Translations under genes and position numbers: made by a program
Part shown: positions 1 to 12,795 of the stretch, piece by piece
Layout of the letters: each line of letters opens with the position of its first letter
Numbering within the stretch: the first letter of the stretch is position 1
DNA from: Bidens hawaiensis
Taxonomy: Eukaryota; Streptophyta; Magnoliopsida; Asterales; Asteraceae
DNA length: 64,000 nt
Direction: 5' to 3'
Assembly: GCA_021521415.1 (NCBI GenBank)
Contig: JAIQDT010000837.1
Span: forward strand, 434,001 to 498,000
The notes under the pieces: model-generated
Databases searched by the model: none
What the model was told of the DNA's origin: nothing
The model's input: the letters and a program-made list of their open reading frames with translations, nothing else

Positions 1-502
1 CAACATCACGAGACGACATCTTGTGAAGGAAAGAAGAAAATGATTTCGGGAGAATGCTTGCCTGAAAAGGATGAGTATTCGCCGGAAATCGCTTAAAAGA
101 TGAAGGGAAGAGTGAAAGTGTGGATTACAAAGAACCCTCTCCCCCTTTATATACTAATCGCAATTAATGCGATGAAATTAATGCGGAAGAGAGAGAAAGC
201 TGAGGTGCAATGAAAATATGACACGTGGCAAAAAGCAAGCTGGCAACAGCTGTTGACAGGACGCATACCATTAATTTAGCGGCCACGCGCCCGAAAAATC
301 GCGCCCACGCGCCTGAAAAAGCGTCTGGAATGACCATGTACTGTCACGTCACCATAACTTCCTGCACGTCCTGACACAGTCAGAAGAAACCGTCGCACGA
401 CGTTTCAGATGTTTGGACTGTTCCTATCTTTCCACCAACTCTTCGAATTTCAAAATTCAAAATTCAAAAAGATTCAAAAGTGAGCGGGAAAATACCCCTT
501 AC

Positions 503-793
503 CTTGGCAACCAAGTAACCGTAAGACGGATGCGGGTACAGTGTTAAGGCAAAACCCTTCACATACCTAGCACCCGCAGGGAATTGAAGCCAAGAATAAC
601 TTGGCAACCAAGTAACCATCAGACGGATGCGGGTACAGTGTCAAGGCAAAACCCTTCACATACTTAGCACCCGCAGGGAATTGACGCCAGGAATACCTTG
701 GAAGTAAAGTAACCGTAAGACGAGTGCGGGTACAGTGTCAAGGCAAAACCCTTCACGTACTTAGCACTCTGCAGGGAAATCAAACCAAGAAGG
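503..793. repeat. 97-bp minisatellite, three copies
   Basis: Three direct copies begin at 503, 600 and 697, giving an exact period of 97 bp. Each has a CTTGG start, an AAGTAACC..AGACG block, the core GCGGGTACAGTG, a run AAGGCAAAACCCTTCAC and a GCAGGGAA tail. The third copy is the most divergent at its start and end. The array lies about 1 kb upstream of the TATA-like box at 1853. Confidence 0.85.
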
Positions 794-1620
794 ATCTTCT
801 GGGCCATGCTTGCGGAAACGTGAATAACATTCCCGCACGACGGGAACGTCGAGAACTATATTGTTTGAAACTCCAAGATGGAATAGGTGGTTTTAGCATA
901 ATTGATCACTATGTCGAAAACCACCAAGACCCCATGGAGAATCCACACAAGTGGGACTCAACGCTCCTGACGTGCGAGGAGGTTACAAACCTACCCGCTT
1001 CACACCCAAAGATCAAGCAGAAAAGTCGGGAATTTCTGCGTGACATCAGGAAAACCGCGGGATGAATCACCACGGAAAACCGAAAAACTAAACCCTTTTC
1101 AAAACCCCTTGCTAAGTCCAAAAGTTCACCTCACTTATTAATAATTCATGAGAAGAACATTGGACTGGGGGGACTTGAAGAGGTAGGTCCCAGCAGAGCC
1201 CAGTTGGACCCGCAAGACTCACCATGAACAGGGACGTCTGCGCAATGACCAACTGCACCAGCAGGACCCACCATGCTCAAAGAACCTTACGCGCAGTACG
1301 CCAGCTGTACCCGTAGGGAAAGCCTCCCAATGGTGAAGTACCCCGCCTGTTCCCGCAGCTGCGGATACAAGCCATCAGGGAAGGCTACCCGCACTAACAG
1401 CAAGGCTACACGCACAAGGCATTCGTTACTTCAGTTGTCACATGAAGGAATGAGCAAGGCGGGAACACTCCCGCCTAAATGAGCCAGTCCGTATGCTTCT
1501 GGAAGGTCTTTCGTACTATACCAAGGTATAGGCGGAACAGACAGTTTGACCAGAGCAGCCCATGAACTAATCACAGGGTGACAGCTCACCGACAACAATA
1601 CGAGGAGGGGCACCCTCTAG

Positions 1621-1845
1621 TACTGTTTGTCACTATTAGCCGCTGCCTACTCACCAACCCTTACGATGGGACGTGCGCAGCCTACAGTTGGTGGAACAGT
1701 GCGTAGCCGGCAGTAAAGGAACAGTATACAGCCGACCTTATTACTGTTGGCCGTAACCTATCCACCAACCGGCATGGCCTGTGCGTAGTCCACTGTTGGT
1801 AGAACATGAATACTATTCAGCCGGCTGTACCTGCTTGGAAACCTA
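1621..1845. repeat. two imperfect ~110-bp direct repeats
   Basis: Two diverged units share ACCAACC (1653 and 1764) and GTTGGT followed by GAACA (1687 and 1795), at spacings of about 108-111 bp. They end just upstream of the TATA-like box, consistent with U3 enhancer-type repeats. Confidence 0.5.
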
Positions 1846-2160
1846 CCTTCGGCTATAAATACTCCAACACCTTGGATTGGTAAGGACATCATCTGATATC
1901 TCAATCTTATCTAGCAATCTCTTAATATACACTTATATTCAGAGCAATCTAGTCTGATTCTCACGCCGGAGGGTGGTCACAAGGAGGAACCCCCCATTCT
2001 CAGTGACGAGCTTACGGTGTCTGTTTTGCAGGTCCCCTGAAGAACAACCTTCTCTGCTGGACCTCATCCGTGGGAAACATTACTTAACCCCCAGATTATC
2101 TATAATCTGTCCAGGGTTCACTTAGTGTTTCTTCAATGAGTTAGTCACTCTTGGTCAGAT

Positions 2161-3853
2161 AGATCAACGAATCAAGGTGCAAACAAGAGATTCATATTCA
2201 GTGTAAACGTAGAAGTCTGCGGTGATGTTGTAGTTGATGAAGATGATGATCGGAAATTTGGAGAGGCAAAATGAGTGAGGTCAAGTACAGTGGTATACCT
2301 CGGTGCTTCTGAAAAAAAAAGAAACAAACCGGAGAGAGAAGATGGTGCCGACGGAGTGAGATGGCGGTGTCTCCGGCAAGAGATGGTGGTGTGTCGCCGA
2401 CATCTTTTTCATTGTTTTGACTGTTGAGTTCTCAACATCTAGGAATTGAAAATGAGAAGGGGATTGGTTCAAAAACAGATTTTTTAATCACTGATTATTA
2501 TTTAATTTAATTTTATTTTTTTATTAAGGATAAACATGTCATTTTATTTAAAACTACACCAATTTGGCAAATACTTTTGAAACTACACTATTTTGGTAAA
2601 TAAGTTTTCTAAGTACACTACTTTGGGAGAAAACTCGTCTAATTTGTCTAAACTTCATGAATTAAATAGTGTCAGATACGTGGAAATTATGAGGCATTCC
2701 CAATGCAGATTCACATATGCATTAAGTTCATCAACAAAGTACACATTTTATTGATGATACGCGATGTTTCATAAGTGAGAGACCATTGTATTACACAACT
2801 TCTGACTAGAATAATGTTTTCTTTCTTAGACGGGTAGGTGTCCAGTGGCGGACCCATAAAATTTTCTCAGTGGTCGGAAGTTTTTTGGGTCGCTACTCAT
2901 TTATATATAAAAAAATCCGGTTCGTTCGGCCGTTTTGGTCGGGTAAAATCGGGTCAGGTCATATAAATTGAAATGACACGTCATACCCAAACAAAATATC
3001 ATACAATCAATATATTTAAACTTGTTCTCCATGAGTTTTCATTTCATGAAATCTAACCATTACATCATCTATTTTAACATTCATAAACAAGTCGTTCTCA
3101 ATGCAACAAATACAACTATCGCTTGAAGACAAATTGAATGGCATGTCATACCTCTAATGGATGTGAGTAGCCATCCGAACAAAAATATCAAAGACGTCTA
3201 AGTCAAGCGCATACACAACTTCAATGGATGCACAATACCCTAACCAAGACAAGGGGTTTATGTTGAAGAGCCGGAAAGACCACAACGAAGACGTCTTTCT
3301 CACAACCGGATCAGGACGAACAACTACTAAAAAATAGCCATTGATTTTGCCAAACTGAACCAAACTAACAAATCCGATTTGAAGATAGAAAATGACATCG
3401 AGAATAGAAGTCCCGCCTCATGGAGGAGCATTTGAACCAGTAACAAAAAGAGAAGGATTATCATTTCTTTGTTACACCCATGATAATTTGACTGTGCTGG
3501 AGCTAAACGTGTTACCAACGAGGCAGCAATAACCACATGTTTGGATTATGAGTAAAATGCAATTCTCTTTATGTTTGTTTTTTTAATTAATGAAATTTAT
3601 TTTCGTTTTAAGTTTATTTTATGCAACAAAAAAATTAATGAAATTTATTTATAATTAGTTTACCTGTATTTGTTATTTTTATTAAAAATAAAAAACATTG
3701 ACAAAGGTAATGCGTAGATTATCACACTCATTATAGTTTAGTGTTGGATTAGAGATGAAATGAGATAAGTGATGTGACCTCTATGTAAAAAAGAGAGTAT
3801 ATTAAGTGTGTTAGAGAAGTTGGCCGGGAGAGTCCAACGCCAACACTCTCTAA
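2161..3853. other. intergenic, no supported gene; transposon-end-like motif at 2843
   Basis: AT-rich sequence with only short spurious open frames. At 2843 the motif CAGTGGCGGACCC resembles the terminus of a hAT-type element, but I found no matching inverted terminus within the next kilobase. Immediately left of the Harbinger terminus at 3854 is a small inverted repeat built on GAGAGT..ACTCTC. Confidence 0.4.
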
Positions 3854-3895
3854 GACCATCCTTTATGGAGGGGGCAACAAAGCCCTTCATAGGGT

Positions 3896-5352
3896 TGATG
3901 TGATAAAAGTAGTCAAATAATTATTAACTAAATTACGTTAAATACACACTAAGTAATATTCTAAACTCTTTAAAACTTGACTAAATGACCGGCAAGTGAA
4001 CCGATCAACTTTAGTAAAACTAAGTAAGTCTTGATATCGAACCCACGAGACTCTTTTAATTACATAAATTAACTAATTAGACTCAACAAACTGACACGAC
4101 TATTTATTTTATATTTATTAAATGTGGTTTTTAATTAATTAATATTAAACTAATGATAATAACTAATTAAAAAAAAGACAAATAATAAAACACAAGAGAA
4201 TATAGTTTGACTGACTCAGATGATGATGAAAACCTACCTAGGCTGGAATCCCCAAAGTTTCAGTTATCAAATAGTTGGAAAATAATTGTTATGGAACTGA
4301 GATCATAAAACAAACACTTAAAAAGAAAACCTGAACATGACCCCTGACCCTTCTCAAGAAGACACCTATGGATTTCTAACGAGTTTTAAGACATACTAGT
4401 TATATTTATTAAACTTCTTTACGGTTATTTAAATAACTATGAAAGAGTACCTTTAAAGTGAAATCTTACCTTACAGCGCGAAGATCAAAGATAATTTAAT
4501 AAACTCAATTGACTCGTTAGACAATGTTAATTAATCAAAAACACATATTAGATGACCTAACAAAATCGTATTATATGACAGACAATCACCAAGGATAATG
4601 TGGAATAATAAAACTAGATCAAACAAAACCAAGTACTCATACGCATCAACCAAATAAACCAAATAATTTACTGATTCATAAAACCATAACGAAAAGTAAT
4701 AATTCAACTGAAATCAAACATCAACTAAGGTTCATTGATAGCCTAGGCAGTCTATAATATTTAGCATAGCATCTTAAAATCAAACAAAACAATACTGAAA
4801 TAAAACATGGCGAGACTAATGAAAACGGAAGATTAAAGGTGATAAAACCTGTAGTCTTTAACCTTGAACGTAAAGCTCTTCACCGGATGCTTCCTTGCCT
4901 TCAAAACCGCCAAATAACTCGAATATATGCTCCAAGAAACTCTAATTTGTCTGGTGGTTGTAGGGTATTTTTCAAGTTAAGGTTAATGGTGTGTATATAG
5001 TGAGACAGGGCCTTAACCTGACCAAATCGCGGAACTTTTTGGAAAAATAGGTTCTAGGCGTCGTGCGACCAGGGCCTGACCACCTGGCCGTGCAGCGCGG
5101 TTTACTCCTTATGGCGGGAGTGTCGGCTCGGCCGGTCCAACCAGTTCTCTTTCTGGTTCATTTCTTGATGCGTTCCGGCTTCTCGTTTAGGTTTATTTTT
5201 ACTTGTTTTTCGCCCTTTTCAACTACGTTCAACTTCATAAACCTACAAAACACAAATATGTTAGTAGTATACAAATCTTAACTAAAAACGAAAAAAAACT
5301 AATAAAATATTATATAAAATATATGAGGGAAATATATATAAATATAAGTATA
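3896..5352 (-). repeat. 3' LTR of the Athila-like element
   Basis: Begins TGATGTG at 3896 and aligns by eye with 13145-13992 over its first part. The upper end is placed near 5352, before a C-rich tract (5359 onward) that would be the complement of the polypurine tract. A GC-rich palindromic patch at about 5058-5100 lies just upstream, in minus orientation, of a TATA-like stretch near 4995. The exact right end is uncertain. Confidence 0.55.
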
Positions 5353-5459
5353 TCAAATATCCCCACGCTTACTCTTTTTTCGTTCCTGGAAAAGTCTAAT
5401 GCAATGGAATCCAAATCGAAAAATATAGTCCTAAAAACATATTGATTATTTTAAAGTTC

Positions 5460-7512
5460 AGAGCAACGCAAAAAACTGTGATCACCGATATTGCTGTCCA
5501 CTTAAACCCATGCCTTGATCTTTACCGGAACTAGTCAGATCCAACAATTTCTTTATTTATATAACTTAGTGGGTTACAAAGTTAAACCCGTTTATTTTCA
5601 GTTTTTACCGGACCAGACCATCCCAACTTGACTTAAACCATAAAATTAGCATATTTAAAATTTTGTTGCTCTTTTTTCATGAATAGTTAAGACAATCAAG
5701 AGTATTGTTTATCCACCTAAATTTAAGAATCAGAGTTAACCAAAGCAGCCATTAGATACGATTAAGGTATAATTAATTAATTAGCTAGTGTTCCCCACAA
5801 CATGACATACCCCCGTTATTAAGTAACACCCCGAACCCTTCACCATAGGTGGTTATGCACGAATTCATCTGTAGGGTTTACATGTGGAGTGTTCCTTGTG
5901 GTTTGTTTCTTAATGATAATAAGACGCGAGCAAGGGGAGCCCACATGGCTAACAACGTGGATGATCAAGTCAGTAGTGTATTTGTACTTTAAGTACATAG
6001 TGATCAAGTTTAATGACTTATGTTGGCAGATAACTGCGGGTTTGCTCTTTTTTAGCTTTTTAATATTCACAAATCCACTTAGGAAATGTGAGTACCCAGA
6101 TGATAAACCGCATACAGACCCATAGTCTCTGAACCCGACGCATCCCATCAATACAAGATTTAAGGTTATAAAACCATTCGCCAATGAAAGTATGAAACTA
6201 AAGCTAGACATTTTAAGATTTAAATCACCAGCTACTTGGCGTACTCTAACGTTAAACCTACCTAAGCATCATATGATAACGTACTCAAAATTTTAAAATT
6301 CATAATATTTATAATATTTTCACATTCATACAAAGAATTGAGTCTTGAGTATGACCCGACCTTTCATTACTTATTTTCCACGGACAAAACGCATCACCCA
6401 CTAAAGATTATATCTATCCGTTACCCATTTATCAAATTGCCCTTTCATTCTTAGGGCTGAGCCTACCGACACATCCCACTACGAACGTGCTCAGCAAAAA
6501 GTACATCCTTCTCTCATACATGAAAGTAAGTGGCAAAAATTCAACAAAAATATCTAATAATATATCTTATCAAGATGATAAATATTATGCAGTCAAAGTA
6601 CTTTACCAAAACAACCAATATATGAAACATGACAAATCAACATAAAAAAATAAATATAAAATATACGACTCTATTGCGGCTCCATCCTCACACTTGTCTT
6701 TTTCATTAAACTCAACCTGGGAATTGTCTATCTAGCTCACTCAATCTTTCTTAACCTAGAAAAACTTAAAAACACAAAAACAAAGAAGAACTGCAAAAAC
6801 TACGTTAGGAACTCGATGACTTATACAAAACTAGAAAATATGACTCACAAATATCAAACTAAATAAAAGGAATCACACCTGAATGATAACACAAGGAATA
6901 AAATAAAGAAAATTAAAAATTTGGGATCTAACAGATGGCCGCGCCGCGCGACCAGGGCTCATCACCTGGCCGCGCAACGCGACGTGTTCCATATGTCCAT
7001 AAGCTGGCCGCGTTACACGGCTAGCTCCCTTGACCTCGTCGCGCGGCGCAACGAGGCTTTTTATCTAGAAAGTTTTGAGTTTTGGAAGCCTTAATGCCTT
7101 AAAATTTTTTTTTAAAAATTACCAAACCTTTATAAACCCATTTTATATTATTTTTATGTGCAAAACTTACCTGAAACACCATCTTCATGTAGATTCCGCT
7201 CTCCATGGTGGTAATGATTCCTTGAAAGGACTCAACGACACAAAGCAAAACTATGAAAAACTATTTTTAGTGACTCAAAGAAAATTAAAATAGAAATAAA
7301 AGTATGATAAAATATACAAACTCTACACTTGAGTTTTCACTCAAGAACTCATACTATGCGAATCACATGCCTATCCGAGTGGAGCTTCCTCCACCTCGGT
7401 AGAACTCCAGTGCCCTCAAAGATATTGAATCATGATCTGGTCATTCATCAGTCTTGCTTTTCGTCTTTCTAACTCCAAGAACTGTCTCAAACTTTCGCTT
7501 ACCACCACCACT
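5460..7512. other. retroelement-derived region without intact ORF
   Basis: This is the 3' internal part of the Athila-like element plus probably another degraded LTR. At 5825 TAACACCCCGAAC resembles a gypsy LTR start. A cluster of GC-rich imperfect palindromes (GGCCGCGCCGCGCGACC type) occupies about 6934-7050. The last part (7400-7512) on the minus strand can encode a short peptide run that looks like a charged C-terminal segment following the protease reading frame. No domain is recognised. Confidence 0.4.
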
Positions 7513-7517
7513 TTCTC

Positions 7518-9266
7518 TGTAACACCGCGTCTTTTACCCTCCTTAATTTAAGCCTAAATTTACTAACTTAGAAAGTATAGGGACTAAAAATGTAAATTCT
7601 GAAAATCTTGTCCCACCGCGGTACGCGATGGGGTAACAATCAACCCATCGCGTAGCGCGATGGGGTTGTTGAGTCAGTGGACACGTGTCCAACAACATGT
7701 CAACACGTGGCACGTTGTGACAGGCCACGTGTCACCATCGCATAAGGCGGCATAAAACTGCGGCGCCGCGGTACGTGACGAGTCCCAAAGAACCGGTCGC
7801 GTACCGCAACGGGGTCTGATTTTGGCTATAAAAGAGGGGTGACGGGCATGAGCTCCATTCATCCCAAAAACACCTTTCTTTTCACACACACAGACTTGGA
7901 AAGCGTGCCCCGTTGCCGTAGCAATCCGACGTGCTGTTTTCTCGTAATTCGTTCAAGAAACGAAGTTATAACCAAGCTAGCAATCATATAAGCGAGTAGA
8001 TCAAGATCCTGCCTTTTTCTTATTATCATTCTAAGCATCCGAACTAAGGTAGGAGTTATGTTTAATTTATTTGAATTATAGCTTAGACTATCAATCGAGG
8101 CTATGGCCTTTAACTTTGATCGTATTTTTCAAACAATCATTCACATTCATGTTTTCATAAACGTTACTTCATGATGAAGTAATGTTAAACAAAAGATATA
8201 TTTTGACGGGCATGTAGTAACTGGAAGGGATAGCACTAGTAGTAAGTTTCTTGTCTAAGGAAAAGTAATTCGTACAAATCCCATTCAACCGAGGGACCGG
8301 TTTACTTACCTGGAGAAACTTACCAACGTGTTAAAACCTATTAGGCCAAAGCATGCTATATCAAACGTCACATAAAACCAAGTGTTTTCATTCACAATCA
8401 AAGATAAACGATTTCAATGTTAAGCTTACAATCATAGCTTAATCATCATTCAAAACATTCATACAAACCTATTCGTGTATAGGTTAAGTATCATTCACAA
8501 TCAATCATCCAATCAGTCAAGGTTTTTCAACACCGACGGTACAGGTGAATACGTTAACATTTTCAATCAGTCAAAATATATTTATACTCAATGAGACGAA
8601 CGGGTGTTTGTCTTAACGAGTCAATCAAATGTCTACATGAGATCGAGTAATCTCTAAAACGTTATAATACAAAGTAGAGAATAAAATCAACTCAGACCGA
8701 ATACGCATGTGTATGGATCCAAACATAACTGTTAAAGCTCATTCAATCAATCAAAGGCAATGAAGCCGCGAGCTTAAACGGTCATGACCAGTTCTCAGTT
8801 CAGGGCCATTTGGATCGGGGAAGACCGTTGTGTGTGTAGGGCAGTGGTACATATACCGGAAGTAGAAATGTTTCTGCTGAGATTGTCAAGAAAACTATGT
8901 TTGTATTATAATGTCATTCAAAATGTTTTATTGAGTCATACGTGTTCACCAGCATATAGCTGGCGTATTTTCCAACCCATTGCAGGTAATTTAGCATAGG
9001 TAGCTTTAGCAAGGATTGGAGTCTATATAAAGATAGAAGCGCGTACAAGATGGCTCCGTTTTTGATAAACAAATCCTTGTATTATGAAACACATATTTTG
9101 TAAACTTATACTTGGGTATCTAATTCCTGAGTAAATTTTCAATGTAAATTATCATTATATTCAAACCTAAAGTCTTCCGCTAAAATTAACCCATAAACTC
9201 TGATACATTTACAAAACATGTACCAACTTGTGGTCACACGCCTATATCCTAAGTCGGGGTGTGACA
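7518..9266 (+). mobile_element. solo LTR, Ty3/gypsy (long LTR), TSD TTCTC
   Basis: Begins TGTAACACC and ends GGGTGTGACA. It is flanked by perfect 5-bp direct repeats TTCTC at 7513-7517 and 9267-9271. Length is 1749 bp. A TATA box (CTATAAAAG, 7826) shows plus orientation, with GC-rich palindromes at about 7614-7664 in U3. No PBS or internal region is attached, so this is a solo LTR. It inserted into the Athila-like element just downstream of the protease frame. It is the same family as the copy at 26618-28427. Confidence 0.9.
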
Positions 9267-9271
9267 TTCTC

Positions 9272-9810
9272 TATCACACTTCACCATCACACGAGAACGC
9301 GAAACATCTCGCTCCTTCTTCACACTAAATCTGACCGAACGGAACTCATCGAGACATGGATCCACTCCCGAGACATATGATTTTATCGGGTAAACTAGAT
9401 GACATGGATCAATGAGACCGCCTTGAACGATTAGATGTCTCATGGATTTAGCAATATAAGCGACATTATCATCTCCGGCTCTAAGAGTGATCTTTCCTTC
9501 AAAAACGTTAATGATTTCCCTAGCAGTACGTAAAAACGGACTGCCTAAAATTATAGGAACTCGCTTGTCAGCCTCCATATCTAAAATAATAAAATCTGCG
9601 GGGAAAACCAAATCATTGACCTTAACGAGCAAGTTCTCCACGGCCCCCCTAGGATACTTAATGGAATGATTGGCAAAAGACAACATCATACGTGTAGGGG
9701 CAAGCTCTCCTAGGCCTAGCTTTTCATATAAAGAATACAACATGAGGTTTATGCTAACTCCTAGATATGCCAATGCTTGACATGTCGTGTCCCTTCCGAA
9801 AAGGCATGGA
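9272..9810 (-). pseudogene. retroviral-type aspartic protease domain of Athila-like polyprotein, catalytic Asp lost
   Basis: The minus-strand frame from about 9790 to 9272 encodes a typical plant gypsy pepsin-like protease segment: a short LGVSINLM block, a central SIKYPRGAVENLLVKV block, and an ILGSPFLRTA flap/terminal motif, then GKITLRAGD. In related elements the first block reads A-L-x-D-L-G-A-S, where Asp is catalytic. Here the corresponding residue is Tyr (ALAYLGVS), so the enzyme would be inactive even without the other lesions. The frame then runs into the solo LTR and stops at 9249. Normal role: maturation of gag particles in the cytoplasm. Confidence 0.8.
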
Positions 9811-9933
9811 ATGGTGAAAACACCGAGGTCGGGTAATTTTTCTGGTAGCCTAATAAGAACTACAACAGAACACTCCTTGTTCAGTGAATAGTCGAAAGCT
9901 ACTCCAACCTATCCTTTCGTTTAAGAAGATCGT

Positions 9934-10227
9934 TCAAAACTTGGCATATTTAGGCATATGTTGGAGAGCTTCAGTGAACGGGAGATTAATCTTCAACTGT
10001 CTAAACATATCAATAAAATTTATGTACTCCCTCATATACTTTTGATGCATAAGGTGTGCGGGAAACGGGACATGAGCATGATCAATAAGCGGTGATGGCC
10101 TAACCATTCTCAGTTTCTTCTCTAAACTCCCTTCCGCTATAGGCTTACTGGTTGTTGCGAAACTTGCTGGACCTAGTCTAGGTTGCACCATCCCAGGCAC
10201 CTCCATCTCTATCTCCTCATTTACCAA
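9934..10227 (-). pseudogene. gag-protease linker fragment of the Athila-like polyprotein
   Basis: A minus-strand fragment ends with the conserved block NLPFTEALQHMPKYAKF, which in Athila/gypsy polyproteins lies between the gag zinc-knuckle region and the protease. It includes a proline-rich VPFP segment and the FIDMFRQLKIN stretch. It is separated from the protease fragment (9773 downward) by stops and a frame change. It belongs to the same decayed polyprotein. Confidence 0.7.
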
Positions 10228-10472
10228 CTCATCTTCCCCATCTTTCTGAACCTCTCTACTAACTCTCTCCGGACCAGAAACCCAACCACTTTTAATTGAG
10301 CAGCGGGATTAGTTTAAGGATTACCTGAAATATGACCCGAAGGTCTCTCCTCTAAATGACGGGCTATGCCACCAACAGACCTCTGAATATCAAGGATTAT
10401 TGACTGATGATTCCTCAAAAGCAAGTCATGATAGGTTAAAGATTTCTATGTGGCCTGATCTCTAACAAGTAT

Positions 10473-10886
10473 CTATTTCATCGTCTCCTCTAGTCTTCCC
10501 ATTCCACCACTCATATTCTGCTCAGTACTCACTCGTTGCTCATTACTCGAACTCTGAACATTCTGGCCCCTATTATACTGATCTTGCCTATGGTTATAAG
10601 CAACTTGGAAATCAGGCAGTGCACTGGACGGACGCCAATTTGAATTTCTTTGATTCGGGTTCTTGTAGTTGTTCCAATTCGAATTGTTGTTACCGTTATA
10701 AGCATTTGGGAACCTGTTCTGCCCAGCAATAAAATCTACCTCTTGATTCATTAACGGATACTCTAAAGTACTATGACCACCCCTGCATAAATCACATTTA
10801 TCAATCTTGGCCTTGAGCTCCTTCACTTCTTTAGTTAGACTTTCCAAAGCAGTAGCCACACTAGTGTCCGGATTAACCTTGTGCAC
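10473..10886 (-). pseudogene. Athila-like gag C-terminal fragment with zinc-knuckle-like motif
   Basis: The minus-strand frame begins with a short lysine/glutamate-rich helix (LTKEVKELKAKI), then CDLCRGGHSTLEYP. This corresponds to the Cys-Cys-His box of Athila gag, but the final Cys is replaced by Tyr. An Asn-rich low-complexity tail (NGNNNSNWNNYKNPNQ) follows, as is usual in this lineage. The upstream part of gag is on the other side of the solo LTR at 10890-12081. Confidence 0.7.
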
Positions 10887-10889
10887 ACC

Positions 10890-12081
10890 TGACGTGAGGT
10901 CGAAGACTCACTCAAAAATAAACCGAATACAACTAGTTAGATAACAGTAAGCGGATATCGAACACATGGAGTTTGTGGAAAATGTGTTACTAAGTAGCTT
11001 TACAATTAAACTATATTAAACTAAGTGCAAAAGTAAATTCAAAGAGTTGGTTGTTTGGTTTTTTGATTAACAAAAATAGCTAAAAGAATAAACGATTTTT
11101 AAACAATATAAGAAACAATGCTCTCTCCCGATTTCAGGTTCCCAATGTTGATAAGGTTAATGTTTACTTGTGGGATGAACTACACAAATATCGTTTATGA
11201 AAATGAGTTTGGATGTGATAAAAGAGGACTAAGTACTTGGATTATAAAAACGCAAGGTTGTCTCTCAATAATCAGTTTAGTATTGTTAACCCTAATTCTC
11301 TTCTACTAAATCTCGATTGCCTATGGCACCAAGAACGGATAGCCAAGAACACGAATTTATACCATACAAACAATTACAAACAAACTCACAATCATCATAG
11401 CAACATAATCATAAGATTAAAATACTATCCCACAAATAACTTAAACAATTAACAAATAACTAATTGAAAACCTTACAATTCGGGAGAGAACACAAAGGGT
11501 ACTAGCCACTCATCATTCGGTTCATCATAGCATAAATCAAAGTATGTAGATGAATCTCCAATCCAATTCAACGATTACAATCACCAAAATAAAGTACTTG
11601 CACTCTCCAATTCGTCTCTAAGGTGTTTGGAATGAAAGATAGGTGAAAAGACACCAAAAATGGAATAAAAACAGAGGCAAAATGACAGTTACGGCTCAGA
11701 CCGTGGCCCACGGTCTCCATCGTGGGTCACGGTGCTCCCTGGAAAAACTGGATCGTGGCCCACGGTCTCCACAGTGGGCCACGGTGGGCTTCACGGTGAC
11801 CTCAGAGGCCACGGTACGGTGGCCTCTGTGGTCTTTTGTTCATTTGGACCGTGGCTCGGTGGACTTCAGCCACGAAACATCATTTTTTCACTTGTTTGAT
11901 CTTCTTAACTTGTCGGTTCCTTTGGTTTCTTCGTTATACACCATAATAGCCCCGGAACCTCCTTTGTACCTACATATTACCGAACACACCGTAGTTATAT
12001 AATTCCACAAGATAAACCAATTCAATACATAATTATTACGGTATTAACTCACTTAAGGGTTGTCCCATAGATCACCCGTCA
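10890..12081 (-). mobile_element. solo LTR, Athila-like, TSD ACACC, inserted in gag
   Basis: Begins TGACGTGAGG and ends CACCCGTCA. It is flanked by perfect 5-bp repeats ACACC at 10885-10889 and 12082-12086. Length is 1192 bp. Its left part resembles the low-coordinate ends of the Athila-type LTRs elsewhere in the window (a GATATCGAACACATGGAG phrase versus GATATCGAACCCACGAG). A GC-rich repetitive patch (GTGGCCCACGGT units) occupies about 11696-11815. It splits the gag of the surrounding element. Confidence 0.85.
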
Positions 12082-12086
12082 ACACC

Positions 12087-12795
12087 TCGAGAAGATGAGG
12101 TTGTACTAGTGACGAGAATTGAGTTCCCATGACGTGGCCTTTTAGCATATTCTGATTGGGCAAAACATTCAAACATTTCATTTCATTCCGTAACATTCTT
12201 CCTATCCATCAGATTACCCCCCCCCCCCCCGCAGTAGTGTCGAAACGAGTTTGAGTTTCATAATTCATCCCATTTTAAAACTTCTCACAAGAGTCCATGG
12301 TGTGAGACCACTATGTGAACAACGAGACGACAAATTCTGAAAACGCTCATAAGCCTGATAATACGGTTCATCCGGTTCCATGTGGAAGGAGTGGATTTGA
12401 TCACAAAGATAAGATGCTTTGGAAGGTGGGAAATACTTCTTGATAAACGCTGAACGAAGCGCCTCCTAAGTGGTGAATGTTCATGTTGGTTGCGAATCTA
12501 GTCAAGTGGTTGCCCAACCTGCAAGTGAAAAAGGAAACAAATGTCGGAATATAGAATGTTCAATAGCACCTTGCAAATTAAAAGTCTTAAGAACACGGCT
12601 GAGCTGGTTAATGTGTGCTGGTGCATCTTCGTCTTCACGCCCATGAAGTTGGTTAGTTTGGGTGAGAGCATTCATGACGTAAGATGGAATTTGCCATGAA
12701 TTTGGGTTATCGATCTCGGGAAGGATGATGGACGAATGGTTTCCGGCGAAACCATCAAAAGCTTGCTTAGAAACAATTATATCGTTGTTAGCCAT
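12087..12795 (-). pseudogene. Athila-like gag capsid-domain fragment
   Basis: From the Met at 12795 the minus strand encodes a retrotransposon gag domain: a PNSWQIPSYVMNAL block, GREDEDAPAHINQLSR, and LFPFSLAGWA, the hallmark segment of plant gypsy gag. In another frame or after stops it continues with KYFPPSKASYLCDQIHSF and MEPDEPYYQAYERF. A C14 homopolymer at 12217-12230 (poly-G in the sense strand) corresponds to a Gly-Gly stretch and shifts the frame. Premature stops occur at the W-A-x-x-W-L position. Normal role: capsid formation and RNA packaging. Confidence 0.8.
12217..12230. repeat. C14 homopolymer inside decayed gag
   Basis: Fourteen consecutive C residues, read as G in the gag sense strand, at a position encoding glycines in related gag proteins. 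This is probably slippage expansion after loss of constraint, or an assembly error. Confidence 0.9.

Larger units (their letters stand above)
1..2160 (+). repeat. probable long gypsy-type LTR or its U3 (5' end outside the window)
   Basis: No credible gene is present. The block is GC-richer than its surroundings and has LTR-like promoter architecture: a TATA-like box (CTATAAAT, 1853-1860) followed about 100-250 bases later by a leader-like stretch ending near 2160. Two tandem-repeat arrays sit upstream of the TATA box. This resembles the repeat-bearing U3 of Tat-lineage gypsy LTRs, but I see no paired LTR, PBS or coding domain, so family and boundaries are inferred. Confidence 0.4.

Noticed and set aside
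2843..2855. CAGTGGCGGACCC as a complete hAT element end
   Set aside because: No inverted partner or 8-bp TSD found nearby; noted only as an orphan terminus.
5840..6211. 123-codon minus-strand open frame
   Set aside because: No domain, no codon pattern, embedded in LTR-like AT-rich sequence; an overlapping plus-strand frame is equally long.
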